From JAZKFT01 sp043760535 (GTDB taxonomy: Bacteria > Bacteroidota > Bacteroidia > Chitinophagales > Chitinophagaceae), in contig JAYUOV010000163.1 of assembly GCA_043760535.1 (NCBI GenBank), positions 1-37,770 on the forward strand: a stretch of DNA of 37,770 nt, written 5' to 3'. The position numbers and the translations under genes are program-made. Every line of letters starts with the position of its first letter. Positions within the stretch are counted from its first letter, which is position 1. The notes below the pieces were generated by a model that saw only the letters and a list, made by a program, of their open reading frames with translations, made no database searches and was not told where the DNA came from. Below, piece by piece: positions 30,279 to 37,770 of this stretch.

Positions 30279-32102
30279 TCAATAATCCAGCTCCAACCTT
30301 AACTTATCTTTTAAATCCACCACCAACGGGTGTTGTTCGGCTATTAGCCTAAAGCGTTCGGCACTGCTCAGGTATTTATTATCAATTGGTTTATGCTCCG
30401 TGCCGTTACTTTCTACCCGGTACAGAAATTGAATTTTCCGGCTACGGAAATGCTGCTGAAACAATTGCAGCACATCTACCTTTTCCTGCTCTATAAATTT
30501 TTGGGTAAGGATGGATAAGGATACAGCTTCTATGGTTTGTTCATCCAATATATTTAGGGTGGCTGTTTCAAAACTATTGGCAATGGAATGTTGCAATTTT
30601 TCTTTGCATTTGGCAGCATAGCCGTTCCACAAAGCCTTTACAGCCTCTAGGGTAAGTGGCATGGCTTCGGCAGTATTACCGCTACTATTGCTAATGGTAT
30701 GCTTTTCTTGTAGCGATGCCAGCAAAGATTTTTTAGCTCCACCTGTAGCTGTAGGCATTAGGCTTTTAGCAGCAATTACGTGCTGGCTTGGTAGCAGTTG
30801 CTGCATCTGCATAACTGGCGATGCCGCCTCTGCCGCCAGATTAAGTACTGGTTCTGATGCTACAAATAATGTAGCTTCTGTGGGCTGCTGTTCTGCCGCT
30901 TGTTTTTTTAAGGTAAAAGCCGGAATGGCTTTGGTGCGGTAAGCTACAGGGCCGTCAATTCGTTTTTTTTTTATCAATTCGCCATTGGGTTCGGCGGTTA
31001 GCTCCAATGCCTGTTGCAGATAGCATAGTTTTATAAGGCACAGCTCCACATGCAGGCGGCGGTTGCGGGCCATTTTAAAATGTATTTCGGCCTCGTTCAA
31101 GATGTTTAATCCGCTAACCAAATAGGAGAGGCCAATGGCCTGTGCGGTGCTTTGGTATTTGCTTTGCATGCCTTCTACTACATCCAATAGTTTGGCAGCT
31201 TTGGCATCTTTACACACCATTACATTGCGTATAAATTCGGCAAAACCATTCAGTACCATATCGCCTTCAAAACCTTTGCGGTGTATTTCATCAAAGATTA
31301 ATAAAGTTGTGGCTAGATCCTGTGCCTGCAAGGCTTCCAGCATTTTAAAGTAATAATCCTCGTCTAAAATATTGAGGTTCTCTATGGTGTTGAGGTAGGT
31401 TACTTCGCCACCCGTAAAGCTTACAATTTTGTCTAGCAGGCTTAGCGAATCCCGCATGCAACCCTCGCTTTTTTGGGCTATCAGTTGCAGTGCTGCTTTT
31501 TCAGCTTTGATAGTTTCTTTTCCTGCAATTTCTTGTAAATGCTCTACCGTATCGGCATTGGTAATGCGTTTAAAATCGAAAATCTGGCAGCGGCTGAGAA
31601 TAGTGGGGAGTATCTTATGTTTCTCAGTAGTTGCCAATATAAAAATGGCATACGGCGGCGGTTCTTCCAATGTTTTAAGAAAAGCGTTAAAGGCAGCCGC
31701 ACTCAGCATGTGTACCTCATCTACTATGTACACTTTGTATTCTCCTGCCTGTGGGGCAAAGCGTACTTGCTCTACCAAGGCACGTATATCGTCCACACTA
31801 TTGTTGCTGGCGGCATCTAGTTCGTGTATGTTTAGCGATGCCCCGGCATCGAAACTGACGCAGCTATTGCATACGTTACAGGCTTCGCCTTCGGGTGTTT
31901 TGTTTTCGCAATTGATGGTTTTGGCCAATATTCTGGCACAGGTGGTTTTACCCACACCTCTTGGGCCACAAAACAAGAATGCATGGGCCAGTTGGTTATT
32001 AAGAATGGCGTTTTTAAGCGTAGTGGTAATATGCCCCTGCCCTACAACCGTATTAAAGTTTTGTGGGCGGTATTTACGTGCCGATACTATGAATTTATCC
32101 AT
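30279..32102 (-). CDS. dnaX: DNA polymerase III subunits gamma and tau
   Basis: Motor subunit of the clamp loader, which puts the sliding clamp on DNA. 607 residues. Motifs: YRPQNFNTVVGQ at the start; Walker A GPRGVGKT (46-53); a zinc site of Cys65, Cys75, Cys78, Cys81; Walker B VDEVHM with Asp128-Glu129; sensor-1 region TTEKHKILPTILSRCQIF with the SRC motif. Domain III ends near residue 370. From ~378 on the sequence is a poorly conserved tau-type tail with the common ending AEQHPLVVDLKDKLRL. Codons 377-380 (ATA AAA AAA AAA) contain ten consecutive A's (30972 down to 30963) placed exactly between the clamp-loader core and the tail. Slipping by one base either way gives a stop after a few codons, so a gamma-like short form is likely. 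Confidence 0.97.
   Translation of the reverse strand: MDKFIVSARKYRPQNFNTVVGQGHITTTLKNAILNNQLAHAFLFCGPRGVGKTTCARILAKTINCENKTPEGEACNVCNSCVSFDAGASLNIHELDAASNNSVDDIRALVEQVRFAPQAGEYKVYIVDEVHMLSAAAFNAFLKTLEEPPPYAIFILATTEKHKILPTILSRCQIFDFKRITNADTVEHLQEIAGKETIKAEKAALQLIAQKSEGCMRDSLSLLDKIVSFTGGEVTYLNTIENLNILDEDYYFKMLEALQAQDLATTLLIFDEIHRKGFEGDMVLNGFAEFIRNVMVCKDAKAAKLLDVVEGMQSKYQSTAQAIGLSYLVSGLNILNEAEIHFKMARNRRLHVELCLIKLCYLQQALELTAEPNGELIKKKRIDGPVAYRTKAIPAFTLKKQAAEQQPTEATLFVASEPVLNLAAEAASPVMQMQQLLPSQHVIAAKSLMPTATGGAKKSLLASLQEKHTISNSSGNTAEAMPLTLEAVKALWNGYAAKCKEKLQHSIANSFETATLNILDEQTIEAVSLSILTQKFIEQEKVDVLQLFQQHFRSRKIQFLYRVESNGTEHKPIDNKYLSSAERFRLIAEQHPLVVDLKDKLRLELDY
30963..30972 (-). promoter_or_regulatory. 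A10 slippage site in dnaX (putative gamma/tau switch)
   Basis: Ten A's on the coding strand. An added A gives KKK-T-N-stop (product ~382 residues). A lost A gives KK-N-E-L-T-A-L-stop (~385 residues). The in-frame reading gives tau, 607 residues. Position and outcome match the programmed gamma production known for dnaX in other bacteria. Confidence 0.55.
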
Positions 32103-32109
32103 GGGGCTG

Positions 32110-32164
32110 TAAAGTTAGGAGGAAATGTATTTTTGACTTACAAATTGAGATTTACAATTTGTAA
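32110..32164 (-). promoter_or_regulatory. Inverted repeat and possible promoter of dnaX
   Basis: Perfect inverted repeat TTACAAATTG / CAATTTGTAA with a seven-base spacer (32138-32164). On the minus strand TTG in its proximal arm and TAACTTTA (32117-32110) are 23 bases apart, near the Bacteroidota promoter pattern though slightly long. If used, the transcript would start within a few bases of the ATG at 32102. Confidence 0.35.
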
Positions 32165-32185
32165 AAGCCTCATAGTCGCACAAAT

Positions 32186-32262
32186 TTTAAACGGAGTCCC
32201 GTAATGCTTCGGGATTTACAACGTTCGCCAATGTTGCCTGATAGTAGCACTGGCTTATGGCT
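32186..32262 (+). repeat. Dispersed intergenic repeat, copy 3
   Basis: Matches 26110-26185 over GGGATTTACAACGTTCG and the flanking blocks (see that entry). It fills most of the gap between dnaX and the GNAT-like gene. Confidence 0.6.
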
Positions 32263-32326
32263 CCAAAAAAATCTACCAGTTAGCGTAAAGCTAAGATGTA
32301 ACGGTATGCATCTGCCAGTAATAGTT

Positions 32327-33487
32327 TTAAAAAATCGGATGCCGTTTAAACTCCTTAGTTCTATCGAAAAGGTAGCGATAAGTAATAAGTTTTCGGGTTT
32401 GGTTAAACTCTAGATTCTTGGAAATATTGAGCATTTTGGGGATGAAATCTCCCTGCCATTGCAGTTCGGTTTCGAGGTAATTGGTTTTAAATTGCAAAAT
32501 TTTTGCAGCTTCTACAATCATAAAATAATCAACCCCCTGTGCCTGGTATTCTGGCACTACGCCAAATACAATACCGGTGAACTTGGTGTTTTTTTTGCGC
32601 CACTTATACCAAAGAAATTTTAGCTTGGCCAGCAGGCCAAAACTGCCATTAAGGTGCCTAAAAATCTGGTTCAGCTCTGGCAGGTTTATGTAAAATGCAA
32701 TGGGTGTTTCTTTATAATATGCAAACCAAACCAAGTTGGGGTCCATTACTGGCTTCATGCTTTGAAATAGTTTTTGGGCAGCTTTTAACTCCATTTGCTT
32801 ATTGCCATCGTGGCCGGCAAATGCATTGTTATACACCGCCACAAAATCGGCAGCTGCTTTATCTAGGTTGCTTTTTTCCACTTTTCTGGTCGAAAAATTT
32901 GGATCTTTTGCTACTTTTTCGTGGGCGGTATAAAACTTTTCGGGCAGGCGGCCACGTACGGGGCGGCCCCAGCATATTTGGTTAAAAAATACCTGAAAAC
33001 CGTAGTCTTCAAACAGCTTTTGGTAATAGGGCTGGTTGTAATTCATACAATAAAGCGGCTGATGGAAACCCTCTACCAGCAAGCCCCACCACCGATCTCG
33101 TTCGCCAAAATTTATAGGGCCATCCATAGCTTCGAAGCCTTTATCTATCAGCCATTGTTTGGCGGTATTAAACAAAGTGTCGGCTGCATCCTGATTATTG
33201 ATGCAATCGAAAAACCCAATACCGCCTGTGGGTTGTTCATCGCCTTTGGTGCGGTATTTTTTATTGGCATACGCTGCAATACGGCCAATCAGGTTTCCGC
33301 TATCGTCTTTTAAAACCCAGCGTTTGGCTTCGCCAAACCGAAACGATTTATTTTGTTCTTTATCAAACACCATATTTACATCCTTATCCAATGGGCGTAT
33401 GTAGTTGCGGTCATTTTTATTAACCAGCACATTTACCTTAATAAAATCATTGGCGGTTTGGTTATTTGTTACTTCGATTAGCTGCAT
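32327..33487 (-). CDS. GNAT-like acyltransferase-fold protein (YghO-type), function unknown
   Basis: 386 residues, cytoplasmic, no signal peptide. The N-terminal part contains KRWVLKDDSGNLIGRIAAYANKKY and GGIGFFDCINNQDAADTLFNTAKQWLIDKGFEAMDGPINFGERDRWWGLLVEGF, typical of the large uncharacterised family annotated as GNAT N-acetyltransferase-like (YghO type). A second, GNAT-like half contains WFAYYKETPIAFYINLPELNQIF and GIVFGVVPEYQAQGVDYFMIVEAAKIL, where VPEYQAQGVD resembles the acetyl-CoA-binding loop. The substrate is unknown. It begins 27 bases after the superoxide dismutase gene on the same strand, so the two are probably co-transcribed. Confidence 0.7.
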   Translation of the reverse strand: MQLIEVTNNQTANDFIKVNVLVNKNDRNYIRPLDKDVNMVFDKEQNKSFRFGEAKRWVLKDDSGNLIGRIAAYANKKYRTKGDEQPTGGIGFFDCINNQDAADTLFNTAKQWLIDKGFEAMDGPINFGERDRWWGLLVEGFHQPLYCMNYNQPYYQKLFEDYGFQVFFNQICWGRPVRGRLPEKFYTAHEKVAKDPNFSTRKVEKSNLDKAAADFVAVYNNAFAGHDGNKQMELKAAQKLFQSMKPVMDPNLVWFAYYKETPIAFYINLPELNQIFRHLNGSFGLLAKLKFLWYKWRKKNTKFTGIVFGVVPEYQAQGVDYFMIVEAAKILQFKTNYLETELQWQGDFIPKMLNISKNLEFNQTRKLITYRYLFDRTKEFKRHPIF

Positions 33488-33514
33488 ACGTTTATTGTTT
33501 GCTTAAATGGGCTG

Positions 33515-34240
33515 CTATTTAACCAATTTTATGGCAGTATCCAAACGTTGGGCTGCATTATCCCAGTTAAGGATGTTAAACAGGGCATCTACAAAATCCT
33601 GTCTTTTGTTTTTGTATTTAAGGTAATAGGCGTGTTCCCACACATCTATCGCCAATAATGGAATGGCACCCCATTGGGTCAGTTTTTCATGGTTTTCACA
33701 TTGCAATACGGTTAGGCTATCGCTGTACGGCTGATAGGCTAAAATGCCCCAACCATTGCCATCCACGTTTTTAGAAGTGGCGGCTATTAAGGCTTTTAGT
33801 TTATCAAAGCTGCCAAAGTTTTTATCAATTCGTTGTAAAAGATTGCCGGCAGGCTCTGTTTTTTTGTTGGTAAGGTTGGTCCAGAAAATAGAGTGCAGCA
33901 CATGGCTGCTAAAATGGTAAGAAAGTTTTTTGGTCCAGTAATCTACCGTTTCCAAATTGCCTTCGTCCATGGCTTTTTTTATCATGGCCAAGTCTTTATT
34001 AGCGCCTTTTACCGCACCACCATGGTGAAATGTGTAATGCAGGTGCATGGTTTCGGCATCCATATAAGGTTCTAAAAAACTTTCGCTGTAAGGCAATGGT
34101 TGCAGTATGTAATTGCCATTTGCATCCACCAGTTTGTCTATTGGGTTGTTGGTAAGGTTTTGGGCAAATGCATTGGTAGTAGCTAGCAGTGTAGCAGCAC
34201 CTGCCAGCGTTCCCGACTTTAAAAAATCTTTACGGTTCAT
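33515..34240 (-). CDS. Exported Fe/Mn superoxide dismutase
   Basis: Converts superoxide to H2O2 and O2. 241 residues. The N-terminus MNRKDFLKSGTLAGAATLLATTNAFA is a Tat-like signal (RKDFLK, with one twin Arg replaced by Lys), so the enzyme is probably periplasmic. The Fe/Mn SOD fold follows, with metal ligands His68 (ETMHLHYTFHH), His116 (VLHSIFW), Asp199 and His203 (IDVWEHAYY). The region GNGWGILAYQPYSDSLTVLQCENHEKLTQWGAIPLLAIDVWEHAYYLKY is diagnostic. Metal specificity (Fe or Mn) cannot be decided by eye. The GNAT-like gene follows after 27 bases. A small palindrome lies about 60 bases upstream. Confidence 0.94.
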   Translation of the reverse strand: MNRKDFLKSGTLAGAATLLATTNAFAQNLTNNPIDKLVDANGNYILQPLPYSESFLEPYMDAETMHLHYTFHHGGAVKGANKDLAMIKKAMDEGNLETVDYWTKKLSYHFSSHVLHSIFWTNLTNKKTEPAGNLLQRIDKNFGSFDKLKALIAATSKNVDGNGWGILAYQPYSDSLTVLQCENHEKLTQWGAIPLLAIDVWEHAYYLKYKNKRQDFVDALFNILNWDNAAQRLDTAIKLVK

Positions 34241-34300
34241 ACAATTAATTTAAAAAGGAGGTTAGTAGTTGTCTTTTACTTTAAAGGTGCATACTTCCAT

Positions 34301-34314
34301 TTTACACATGTAAA
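34301..34314. promoter_or_regulatory. Short palindrome upstream of the superoxide dismutase gene
   Basis: TTTACA CA TGTAAA, perfect six-base arms with a two-base spacer, about 60 bases upstream of the start on the minus strand. A possible regulator site; no regulator identified. Confidence 0.3.
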
Positions 34315-34352
34315 GTATCATAAATAATGGTGACCTTCTCAATTGATTTTAC

Positions 34353-35087
34353 TCAGTCATTTGAATTGGGTTTTTGATACAAGTTGGTAAAAAATAAAAG
34401 CCCATTACAAATCGTTTTTACTGCTACGTTATTGCCGAGGTAGGTATAATGGAATGAAATCTCTTTTGCATTCAACACTTGCTGGCTGTGCAGTGTAGCT
34501 GTTATTTGCTGCTTTGCTATTACAAAAGCAAAACAAATACTTTGGGGTAAATGATTTAGCAACTGTAGGTCTTTATAACCATAAGCTACTGTAGCATCGG
34601 CACCCAAAGGTGTAAAGCGTTCGGCCTCTTTGTATATGTCTATTGAGTGGTGGTGGCGTTCTATAATGCTTAGCCCGGCTTTTAAGGCCAGCAGGTAAAT
34701 AATGCCGCTCAACTGGCACAATCCGCCACCGGTTTCGGCTTCCAGTTTTCCGTTTATGATGGAGCGGCTTTTGGCAAATCCATTTTTAGCAGAAGGGTTT
34801 CCAACAAGTTTCCAAAAAGAAAACACCTCGTTGGGTGCTATTACTATATGCTGTATTTGTGCCGCACCAAGGCGAAGATTATTGAGCTTGTTTTCCAATG
34901 TGGCACCCGGCAAAACGGGTTGTGTTTCTGATAAGGCAAATGGAAACACTTTAGCTACCGATTGCTTGCTTTTGGTAGTGGCAAAACAAACAGCCTGTCG
35001 CTTGTCTTTTGCAGCCCTTTGCCACAATTTCCATTGCAGCCGAACCTTTTGCGGCAGTACTTTTCGGGCTATCGTTTTTATGTTCAT
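34353..35087 (-). CDS. VanW-family protein
   Basis: 244 residues with the VanW signature: NLRLGAAQIQHIVIAPNEVFSFWKLVGNPSAKNGF, then ETGGGLCQLSGIIYLLALKAGLSIIERHHHSIDIY, then FTPLGADATVAYGYKDLQLLNHLP. VanW proteins occur in some vancomycin-resistance clusters but are widespread without resistance, and their biochemical role is unclear, so no resistance is implied. There is no signal peptide or membrane segment. The ATG at 35087 overlaps the stop codon of a 40-residue ORF (TAATG), which suggests translational coupling. Confidence 0.9.
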   Translation of the reverse strand: MNIKTIARKVLPQKVRLQWKLWQRAAKDKRQAVCFATTKSKQSVAKVFPFALSETQPVLPGATLENKLNNLRLGAAQIQHIVIAPNEVFSFWKLVGNPSAKNGFAKSRSIINGKLEAETGGGLCQLSGIIYLLALKAGLSIIERHHHSIDIYKEAERFTPLGADATVAYGYKDLQLLNHLPQSICFAFVIAKQQITATLHSQQVLNAKEISFHYTYLGNNVAVKTICNGLLFFTNLYQKPNSND

Positions 35088-35209
35088 TAATCAATGGCGA
35101 AATTACATGGGTTACAGACTACCAACCCGCCGCTATCTATGGGCATGCAGCAAATTGGGCAATTAGGAATACCCAAATCTAAGGTTTTGGGTAAAGCAAT
35201 ATGTGCCAT
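35087..35209 (-). CDS. 40-residue zinc-ribbon-like ORF coupled to the VanW gene
   Basis: Minus-strand ATG at 35209 to TAA at 35087. The product starts MAHIALPKTLDLGIPN and contains Cys17-x2-Cys20-Cys21 and Cys32-x2-Cys35, with NCPICCMP before and VCNPCN after a short Gly-rich turn. This spacing is that of a small zinc ribbon. The stop codon overlaps the VanW ATG in TAATG. It is too short for most ORF calling and could easily be missed. The coupling and the paired CxxC motifs favour a real gene. Function is unknown; a small metal-bound adaptor or chaperone for the next protein is possible. The frame is open upstream of the ATG to 35255. Confidence 0.55.
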   Translation of the reverse strand: MAHIALPKTLDLGIPNCPICCMPIDSGGLVVCNPCNFAID

Positions 35210-35335
35210 GTGGGGTATTACAAATGAAAAAAAACAGGCATAGCCATCCCCTTAAATGGTTCTGCTTTTTACTCTTGAAGCTTTATGACGATTGTAAGCA
35301 TTGCTTTTAGGTAAAAATCATTTTATATTCGCCTA

Positions 35336-35722
35336 TTGAAAAAAGCTGCGGCCATACTATGTTTCTTCGTTTATCTTTTTTCAACAACAGAAGCCCATCA
35401 GTTGTTGAAATTGCCAGTTGTTTTTGAACATTTTGCGGAGCACAAAAAAGAAGATCCAAACATCACTTTTTTGCACTTTTTAGCCCTCCATTATTTGCAT
35501 GGCAGCCTAAAAGATGACGATTACGACAGGGACATGCAATTACCTTTTAAAACGAGTTGCGATATAGCCGCTACTTTTATTATTGCCTATATGCCGGTTG
35601 CAGTTCAGGTTTCTGATATGCTGCTAACAATAATTTTGCAACGCACAAAAAATGTAGTAGAGGATGAATTTCTTGTTTCCAGCTACCACGCCAACATTTG
35701 GCAACCTCCTAAGTTTTGTTAG
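35336..35722 (+). CDS. Small exported protein preceding a heavy-metal RND pump
   Basis: 128 residues from a TTG start. Signal peptide MKKAAAILCFFVYLFSTTEA, mature protein from HQLLKL. The mature part has FEHFAEHKKEDPNITFLHFLALHYLHGSLKDDDYDRDMQLPF with several His and a D-rich patch, and ends IWQPPKFC. Short secreted proteins with an ITFL...LHY block and a terminal IWQPP motif commonly precede metal-efflux RND genes in Bacteroidota, by my recollection. The His/Asp content suggests metal binding, but this is inference. The metal pump gene starts 106 bases later on the same strand. TTG is the only plausible start because no in-frame ATG precedes the signal peptide. Confidence 0.7.
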   Translation: MKKAAAILCFFVYLFSTTEAHQLLKLPVVFEHFAEHKKEDPNITFLHFLALHYLHGSLKDDDYDRDMQLPFKTSCDIAATFIIAYMPVAVQVSDMLLTIILQRTKNVVEDEFLVSSYHANIWQPPKFC

Positions 35723-35828
35723 TATTTTATAAAGGTTTTGTTGCATAAATGATCATTCGTTTTATGCAGCCATGCTTTGGATTTTAACTTATGGCCACCT
35801 TTTATTATTATTACTAAACAAAACCATT

Positions 35829-37770
35829 ATGCTACATGCAATAATAGGCTTTGCCATAAAAAACAAGCTCATTGTTGGGCTACTTGTTATTGCCCTTATT
35901 GGCTATGGCAGTTACCAGTTTACCCAATTGCCAATAGATGCAGTGCCAGATATAACCGATAATCAGGTGCAGGTAATTACGATTGCCCCCTCTCTTGGTG
36001 CAACAGATATAGAGCGGCTGGTTACTTTTCCCATAGAACAGGCCAATAATAATATTTCGGGATTAAAAGAAATAAGGAGTTTTTCCAGATTCGGGTTGTC
36101 GCTTGTTACCATTGTTTTTAACGATGAAACCGATTTGTATTGGGCCAGGCAGCAGGTGGCAGAAAGATTGCAAAAAGTGCAAACCGAAATTCCGAATGGT
36201 ATTGGCACGCCAGAACTTGGCCCCGTAAGTACTGGCCTCGGAGAGATATACCAGTACGTAGTACGGCCAAAAGATGGTTATGAAAACAAATATAATGAAA
36301 CAGATTTGCGAACCATTCAGGACTGGATTGTTCGCAGACAATTATTGGGTGTAAAAGGCGTGGCAGAAGTAAGCAGTTTTGGGGGCAAATTAAAGCAGTA
36401 TTCTGTTGAGGTAGATCCTAACAAATTACTTTCTTACAATATAACGATTACCGATGTTTTTAAGGCATTAGAAAACAACAATCAGAACACCGGCGGTGCG
36501 TACATAGAAAAAGGGGCAACGGTTTTATACATTCGTACCGAAGGGCTTATTGGTAGTATTGAAGATCTGAAAAATATTGCCGTAAAAAATACAGAGGACG
36601 GAACACCACTGTTTATAAGGGATGTAGCCGATATTAAAATAGGAAATGCCACACGATATGGTGCTATGTGTTATAATGATAAAGGCGAAGTGGCTGGTGC
36701 TGTAGTAATGATGCTGAAAGGCGCCAACAGCAGCGAGGTAATAAAAAATGTAAAGGAACGTATCGTTCAAATTCAAAAAACGCTGCCGGAAGGTATTTTG
36801 CTGGAACCTTTTTTAGACCGTATAAAAATGGTGAATAACGCTATTGGAACGGTGGAAAAAAACTTGATGGAGGGAGCATTGATTGTGGTATTTGTTTTAG
36901 TGTTGTTTCTGGGCAATTTTCGGGCTGGTTTACTTGTGGCATCGGTAATTCCTTTAGCCATGCTGTTTGCGGTAATTATGATGAACCTGTTTGGTGTTAG
37001 CGGAAATTTAATGAGCCTTGGCGCTCTAGATTTTGGACTGATAGTGGATGGGGCTGTAATTATAGTGGAGGCCGTAATGCACCGCTTAAGCCACAGAAAA
37101 CAAACAGATGGTGCCTATACTTTTAGCCAGACCGAAATGGATGCCCAAGTGAAAAATACTTCTGGTAAAATGATGAACAGTGCCGTATTTGGCCAAATAA
37201 TTATTCTGGTAGTGTACCTGCCCATTTTTACACTACAAGGTATCGAGGGTAAAATGTTTAAGCCCATGGCCCAAACGGTAGCCTTTGCATTGCTAGGTGC
37301 CTTCCTGCTTTCGCTTACATACATACCTATGATGAGTGCACTTTTTCTGAGTAAGAAATTGAAGCATATACCCAATTGGTCCGACAGGATAATGGGCAGG
37401 ATAGAAAGCATGTATCAATATGCTTTAACCAAAGTTCTCAATTTTCCAAAGCTCGTTTTAACATCTGTAATCAGCCTGTTTGTTTTGGCTGTAATCGTCC
37501 TTAGTTTATTAGGCGGCGAATTTATCCCTGCCCTGGAAGAAGGCGACTTTGCAGTGGACACAAGGGTGCTTACCGGCAGTAGTCTAAACACAACGATCAT
37601 TAACACACAAAAGGCAGCCCATATTTTAAAAACACAGTTTCCCGAAGTGGAAATGGTGGTAACCAAAATTGGCAGCGGCGAAGTACCCACCGACCCAATG
37701 CCCATGGAAGCAAGTGATATGATGGTGATTTTGAAAGATAAAACAGAATGGAAATCGGCAAAAACATTTA
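35829..37770 (+). CDS. Heavy-metal efflux RND pump, CzcA/CusA family (3' end cut by window edge)
   Basis: Inner-membrane RND pump that exports metal cations with a periplasmic adaptor and outer-membrane channel, using the proton gradient. The visible N-terminal 647 residues start MLHAIIGFAIKNKLIVGLLVIALIGYG and contain the signature LPIDAVPDITDNQVQVIT, the pore and porter region to ~340, then membrane segments from ~345. The charged motif DFGLIVDGAVIIVEAV (401-416) corresponds to the DFGxxxDGAxxxVE pattern of divalent-cation pumps (Zn/Co/Cd type) rather than the Cu/Ag type, though the usual Asn after Glu is Ala here. The frame is open to the last base, so the gene continues beyond the window; the partner adaptor and channel genes would be expected there. 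Confidence 0.93.
   Translation, partial: MLHAIIGFAIKNKLIVGLLVIALIGYGSYQFTQLPIDAVPDITDNQVQVITIAPSLGATDIERLVTFPIEQANNNISGLKEIRSFSRFGLSLVTIVFNDETDLYWARQQVAERLQKVQTEIPNGIGTPELGPVSTGLGEIYQYVVRPKDGYENKYNETDLRTIQDWIVRRQLLGVKGVAEVSSFGGKLKQYSVEVDPNKLLSYNITITDVFKALENNNQNTGGAYIEKGATVLYIRTEGLIGSIEDLKNIAVKNTEDGTPLFIRDVADIKIGNATRYGAMCYNDKGEVAGAVVMMLKGANSSEVIKNVKERIVQIQKTLPEGILLEPFLDRIKMVNNAIGTVEKNLMEGALIVVFVLVLFLGNFRAGLLVASVIPLAMLFAVIMMNLFGVSGNLMSLGALDFGLIVDGAVIIVEAVMHRLSHRKQTDGAYTFSQTEMDAQVKNTSGKMMNSAVFGQIIILVVYLPIFTLQGIEGKMFKPMAQTVAFALLGAFLLSLTYIPMMSALFLSKKLKHIPNWSDRIMGRIESMYQYALTKVLNFPKLVLTSVISLFVLAVIVLSLLGGEFIPALEEGDFAVDTRVLTGSSLNTTIINTQKAAHILKTQFPEVEMVVTKIGSGEVPTDPMPMEASDMMVILKDKTEWKSAKTF

Noticed and set aside
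31429..32112. 227-codon plus-strand open frame
   Set aside because: It is the antisense shadow of the conserved N-terminal half of dnaX; no family motif and low-complexity Ser/Ala-rich composition.
34353..35087. Vancomycin resistance gene
   Set aside because: VanW-family proteins are widespread without resistance clusters; no VanR/S/H/A/X genes are nearby and the host is Gram-negative.
35743..35768. Terminator or metal-responsive site between the small exported gene and the metal pump
   Set aside because: A weak GCATAAA / TTTATGC pairing with a long loop and no T run; too weak to call.

Overview
The window comes from a member of the Bacteroidota, most likely Chitinophagaceae (inference). 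The evidence is three SusC/SusD outer-membrane pairs, lipoproteins with short lipoboxes, promoters of the TTG / TAnnTTTG type, an AT-rich genome, and the Bacteroidota forms of dnaX, the M16 peptidase, DUF1801 and VanW. I saw no tRNA, rRNA, phage module, CRISPR array or intact insertion sequence. Most of the window is a mosaic of housekeeping genes separated by short repeats and decaying genes.

Layout. 1-5160 (+ strand): end of an RND/MMPL exporter, nadE, rnpA, yidD, mtgA and a DUF1801 gene. 5165-7700: a D-lactate dehydrogenase pseudogene, a solitary inactive-type M16 peptidase (-) and an orphan urease gamma gene (-). 7827-9930: a secreted alpha/beta esterase (+), an ORF6N-domain remnant and an unknown lipoprotein (-). 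10283-25975 (+): three SusC/SusD units (SusC1-SusD1-lipoprotein; SusC2-SusD2; SusC3-SusD3) with no adjacent glycoside hydrolase, peptidase or sigma/anti-sigma pair. 26406-28919 (-): a long acyl-CoA dehydrogenase and a MarR regulator with a clear palindromic operator. 29045-30056: a tiny ORF and a frameshifted carboxypeptidase-like-domain gene. 30279-35209 (-): dnaX, a GNAT-like gene, an exported superoxide dismutase, and a VanW gene preceded by a previously unlisted 40-residue zinc-ribbon ORF. 35336-37770 (+): a small exported protein and the start of a CzcA/CusA heavy-metal RND pump, cut by the window edge.

The most notable signals are structural. (1) The last ~450 bp of the acyl-CoA dehydrogenase gene occur twice in the same orientation, on both sides of the SusC3/SusD3 unit. 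The extra copy is fused, at an 11-bp microhomology, to a decayed SusC fragment. (2) rnpA carries ~140 bp of heptanucleotide repeats, in frame, inside its coding sequence. The same kind of 7-bp repeats recurs at several other loci, twice directly against a start codon. (3) dnaX contains a ten-A run just after the motor domains. Both slipped frames stop within a few codons, the classic design for making a short gamma product beside full-length tau. (4) Several compact intergenic elements (a ~130-bp nested palindrome, a ~75-bp dispersed repeat, a ~95-bp structured repeat) lie between genes.

How the genes work together: the SusCD block should import polymeric or oligomeric nutrients through TonB-dependent porins. 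The acyl-CoA dehydrogenase/MarR pair is a beta-oxidation step with its probable local regulator. The superoxide dismutase and the metal-efflux genes are stress functions. The remaining genes are core cell functions (NAD synthesis, tRNA 5' processing, membrane protein insertion, peptidoglycan synthesis, replication clamp loading).
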